Below are positions 61,905 to 64,000 of a stretch of 64,000 nt of DNA, piece by piece (position 1 is the first letter of the stretch; every line of letters begins with the position of its first letter). The stretch covers positions 124,001 through 188,000 of the forward strand of contig JAZDRN010000005.1 in the NCBI GenBank assembly GCA_047501485.1. Direction: 5' to 3'. This DNA comes from Ancrocorticia sp047501485. Its GTDB lineage: Bacteria; Actinomycetota; Actinomycetes; Actinomycetales; Actinomycetaceae. Below the pieces are notes generated by a model. The model was given only the letters and a program-made list of their open reading frames with translations, was not told the origin of the DNA and made no database searches. The position numbers and the translations under genes are program-made.

Positions 61905-63677
61905 TTACCCGTGGATGTTGGTCCTCTCTTCTTCCAGGATCTTGATGAGAGCCTCGCGTCGCTCGGCCTGCACCAGCGGATCCGGAACGGGCAGCGAAGC
62001 GATCAGGCGTTTGGTGTAGGAGCGCGCGGGGTGCTGCAGCACATCCCAGCCCCGCCCGTGCTCCAGCATCTCGCCCTGGTAGAGCACGCCGACGCGGTGG
62101 GCCAGCATGTCCACAACGGCCAGATCGTGCGTGATGAAGAGACAGGCGAACCCGAACTCCCGCTGCAGATCTTTGAAGAGTTCCAGCACCTTGGCCTGGA
62201 CCGAGACATCGAGGGCCGACGTCGGCTCATCGGCTATCAAGAGTCTGGGATTGAGCGCCAGGGCGCGGGCGAAGGAGATGCGTTGGCGTTGGCCACCCGA
62301 GAGCTCATGCGGAAAACGCCCGGCATAGGAGGCCGGCAGCTGGACCGCCTCCAGAAGCTCGCTGACACGGGCGCGCCGCGCCGCCGCGTTCATCTCCGGC
62401 CGATGGATGTCCAGCGGCTCACTGATGGCCTCGCCGATCGTCTGCTGCGGATCGAAACTGGTCGCCGGATCCTGGAAGACGAAGCCGATGTCCTTACGGA
62501 GGCGGCGAAACTTCTTCTCCTTGAACCCCCGCATCTCCATGCCCAGCACCCGCAGGGAACCGCCGGTGACCTCCTCCAATCCGGCCATCGCCCGCCCGAT
62601 GGTGGTCTTGCCGGAGCCCGACTCCCCCACCAGGCCGAATACCTCTCCCTCGTGGATCGTCAGGTCCACACCGCGCACGGCCTTGAAAGCCGGGCTTCCA
62701 AGGCGACCCGGATACGTGACTTCCATGCCGATGGCCTCCACGACCGCCGGGCGCGCATCGATGTCCAGGAGGTCGCCTTCCGTCAGCTTCGCCGAGGCCG
62801 AATGGCGCCCCAGGTGGGGCACAGCGGCCAAGAGCTGCTTGGTGTAGTCCTGCACGGGCGCGTAGAAGAGCTCTGTGGCGGGGGCTCGCTCGATGATCTG
62901 GCCCTTGTACATCACCGCGACCGAATCCGCGAGATCCGCCACCACACCCATGTTGTGAGTGATGAGCAGAATCGAGGTGTTGTATTCGTCGCGGATATTG
63001 CGCAGCAGCGCCAGGATCTCAGCCTGGACGGTGACGTCGAGCGCCGTCGTCGGTTCGTCCGCGATGATCAGGTCCGCGCCCATGGCCAGTGCCATAGCGA
63101 TGACGATGCGTTGCTTCTGCCCACCCGAGAACTCATGCGGGTAGTAGTCGATCCGCTTGTCCGGATCGGGGATCCCGACCGTCTTCAGAGATCGGATCGC
63201 CTCTTGCCGGATCTGTTTCTTCGTCAGCTTGGGATTGTGGGCGCGAAGGCCCTCCCCTATCTGCCACCAGATCGGATAGACAGGGTTGAGGGACCCGGAG
63301 GGCTCCTGGAAGACCATCGACACCTGTTCGCCTCGCAGCCTACGGAGCTTCGCCCCGTGCAGGCCGACGACGTCGGTGCCTTCCACCAGTATCGCGCCGG
63401 TCGCCGTCGCCGTCTCCGGGAGCAGGCCCAGAATCGAACGAGAGGTCACCGACTTTCCGGACCCGGACTCGCCCACGAGAGCGAGGATCTCACCCGGGTC
63501 CAAGAAGAGGGACACGCCGTCGACGGCACGGACGTCGCCGTGATCAGTGGCGAAGGTGATGCCCAGATCGACGATCTTGAGACGCCGTTCCGTCGCCATC
63601 TCCGCTTCGAACTCCTCGCGCGTGTATGGCTTTCCGTCGAAGCCTCGCTGAGGCTCCTGCCACTGCTGCTCACTCAT
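61905..63677 (-). CDS. Oligopeptide/dipeptide ABC transporter, fused double ATPase (DppDF type)
   Basis: This is a 590-residue protein with two full ATPase domains. The first (residues about 33-290) has GESGSGKSV, EFSGGQKQRIVIAMAL and LIIADEPTTALD. The second (about 315-575) has GESGSGKTT, ELSGGQRQRISFARAL and LLIADEPTSALD. It energises a peptide/nickel-type importer. Its start (TAAGGAGGAG upstream) overlaps the permease stop by 8 bases. Confidence 0.94.
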   Translation of the reverse strand: MSEQQWQEPQRGFDGKPYTREEFEAEMATERRLKIVDLGITFATDHGDVRAVDGVSLFLDPGEILALVGESGSGKSVTSRSILGLLPETATATGAILVEGTDVVGLHGAKLRRLRGEQVSMVFQEPSGSLNPVYPIWWQIGEGLRAHNPKLTKKQIRQEAIRSLKTVGIPDPDKRIDYYPHEFSGGQKQRIVIAMALAMGADLIIADEPTTALDVTVQAEILALLRNIRDEYNTSILLITHNMGVVADLADSVAVMYKGQIIERAPATELFYAPVQDYTKQLLAAVPHLGRHSASAKLTEGDLLDIDARPAVVEAIGMEVTYPGRLGSPAFKAVRGVDLTIHEGEVFGLVGESGSGKTTIGRAMAGLEEVTGGSLRVLGMEMRGFKEKKFRRLRKDIGFVFQDPATSFDPQQTIGEAISEPLDIHRPEMNAAARRARVSELLEAVQLPASYAGRFPHELSGGQRQRISFARALALNPRLLIADEPTSALDVSVQAKVLELFKDLQREFGFACLFITHDLAVVDMLAHRVGVLYQGEMLEHGRGWDVLQHPARSYTKRLIASLPVPDPLVQAERREALIKILEEERTNIHG

Positions 63678-64000
63678 CTGTCTCCTCCTTAGCCGGCGGC
63701 GTTGACGGAGCCCGTGCCGTCGTGGCAGTTCCCACCTCGGGAGCCGCCGGCGCCTGGGACCTGGCGCGACGATGGCCTCTCTTGACGCCCTTACGGGTCC
63801 GCAGGCGCGGATCGTTGAGGTCGTTCATGGACTCGCCCACGAGCGTGATCCCGAGAACGGACAGAACGATGGCCAAGCCGGGGAAGATGGCGGTCCACCA
63901 GATCCCCGAGGTCACATCGGCGACGGCGCGGTTGAGGTCGTATCCCCATTCGGCCGCCGCAGTCTGTTCGATTCCGAAGCCGAGGAATCCCAGGCCCGCG
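63670..64000 (-). CDS. Peptide/nickel-type ABC permease, C-terminal part (5' end outside window)
   Basis: The frame is open to the window edge. The visible 109 residues hold GLGFLGFGIEQTAAAEWGYD, the TSGIWWTAIFPGLAIVLSVL loop and helix and NDLNDPR, which are the ending of DppC-type permeases, followed by an extra basic/Pro-rich tail of about 45 residues (RTRKGVKRGHRRARSQAPAA). It belongs to the same operon as the double ATPase. Confidence 0.9.
   Translation of the reverse strand, partial: AGLGFLGFGIEQTAAAEWGYDLNRAVADVTSGIWWTAIFPGLAIVLSVLGITLVGESMNDLNDPRLRTRKGVKRGHRRARSQAPAAPEVGTATTARAPSTPPAKEETDE

Overview
This 64 kb window comes from a high-GC Gram-positive bacterium of the Actinomycetota, probably from or near the Actinomycetaceae. 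The evidence is the codon composition, the actinobacteria-restricted families (DUF3052 beside aceE, DUF3145), an AceE-type homodimeric pyruvate dehydrogenase E1, Rho-N/SAP-like small proteins and DtxR/IdeR-type iron boxes. The genus assignment is inference. No rRNA, CRISPR array, phage or insertion sequence was seen. There are two tRNAs (Val-UAC, Asn-GUU).

Layout. 0-10.4 kb: the end of a CobW-like GTPase, a four-gene overlapping operon for a galactitol/tagatose-type pathway (GatD-like dehydrogenase, PfkB kinase, class II aldolase, FGGY kinase) with a DeoR repressor beside it, a Rho-N-like small protein, an N-acetylglucosamine-type PTS permease (frameshifted), a lipoprotein with a repeated beta-solenoid-like pattern and an SDR enzyme lacking the usual active-site Tyr. 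10.4-17.3 kb: an XRE-cupin regulator divergent from a fused thioredoxin-reductase-like/methyltransferase enzyme, an M50-type membrane protease whose 3' end is triplicated, a CBS protein, a DMT transporter, and a flavin reductase. 17.3-19 kb: a SoxR regulon (superoxide dismutase, SoxR, ferredoxin) with two SoxR boxes, each inside a 19-bp promoter spacer. 19-25 kb: an emfourin-like protein and a siderophore uptake operon (FepB-D-G-C plus siderophore-interacting protein) behind an iron box. 25-30 kb: DedA, a HAD phosphatase, a cyclase, and a KstD-like flavoprotein divergent from TetR around a 26-bp palindrome. 30-34.5 kb: a YbtPQ/IrtAB-like ABC pair with a coupled TetR and its own iron box. 34.7-38 kb: a second FGGY (xylulose-type) kinase and two coiled-coil proteins.

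38-46.4 kb is the most accessory part. It holds a decaying tandem array of two small membrane-protein families, 730 bp of repeat-rich apparently non-coding DNA, a membrane-anchored esterase, an aldo/keto reductase - XRE/MmyB regulator - SDR module sharing a 17-bp putative operator, and the N-terminal remnant of an aminoglycoside-phosphotransferase-like gene. 46.5-55.5 kb is core: tRNA-Val, DUF3052, aceE, YciO and HAD genes, DUF3145, two tandem peptide deformylases, tRNA-Asn. 55.6-61.7 kb is a cell-wall locus: MurJ, an ATP-grasp carboxylate-amine ligase and two FemX-like aminoacyltransferases (one frameshifted), which together look like a machine that builds and exports a cross-bridged lipid II. 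61.9-64 kb is the end of a peptide/nickel-type ABC importer operon.

The main linking themes are iron acquisition (two loci with DtxR/IdeR-like boxes), redox stress (SoxR regulon), sugar use (two FGGY kinases, PTS) and a dedicated peptidoglycan bridge locus. I did not find a clearly unprecedented defence-type system. The best candidates for something undescribed are the tandem small-membrane-protein array at 38-40 kb, the lipoprotein solenoid, and the MurJ/ATP-grasp/FemX wall module.
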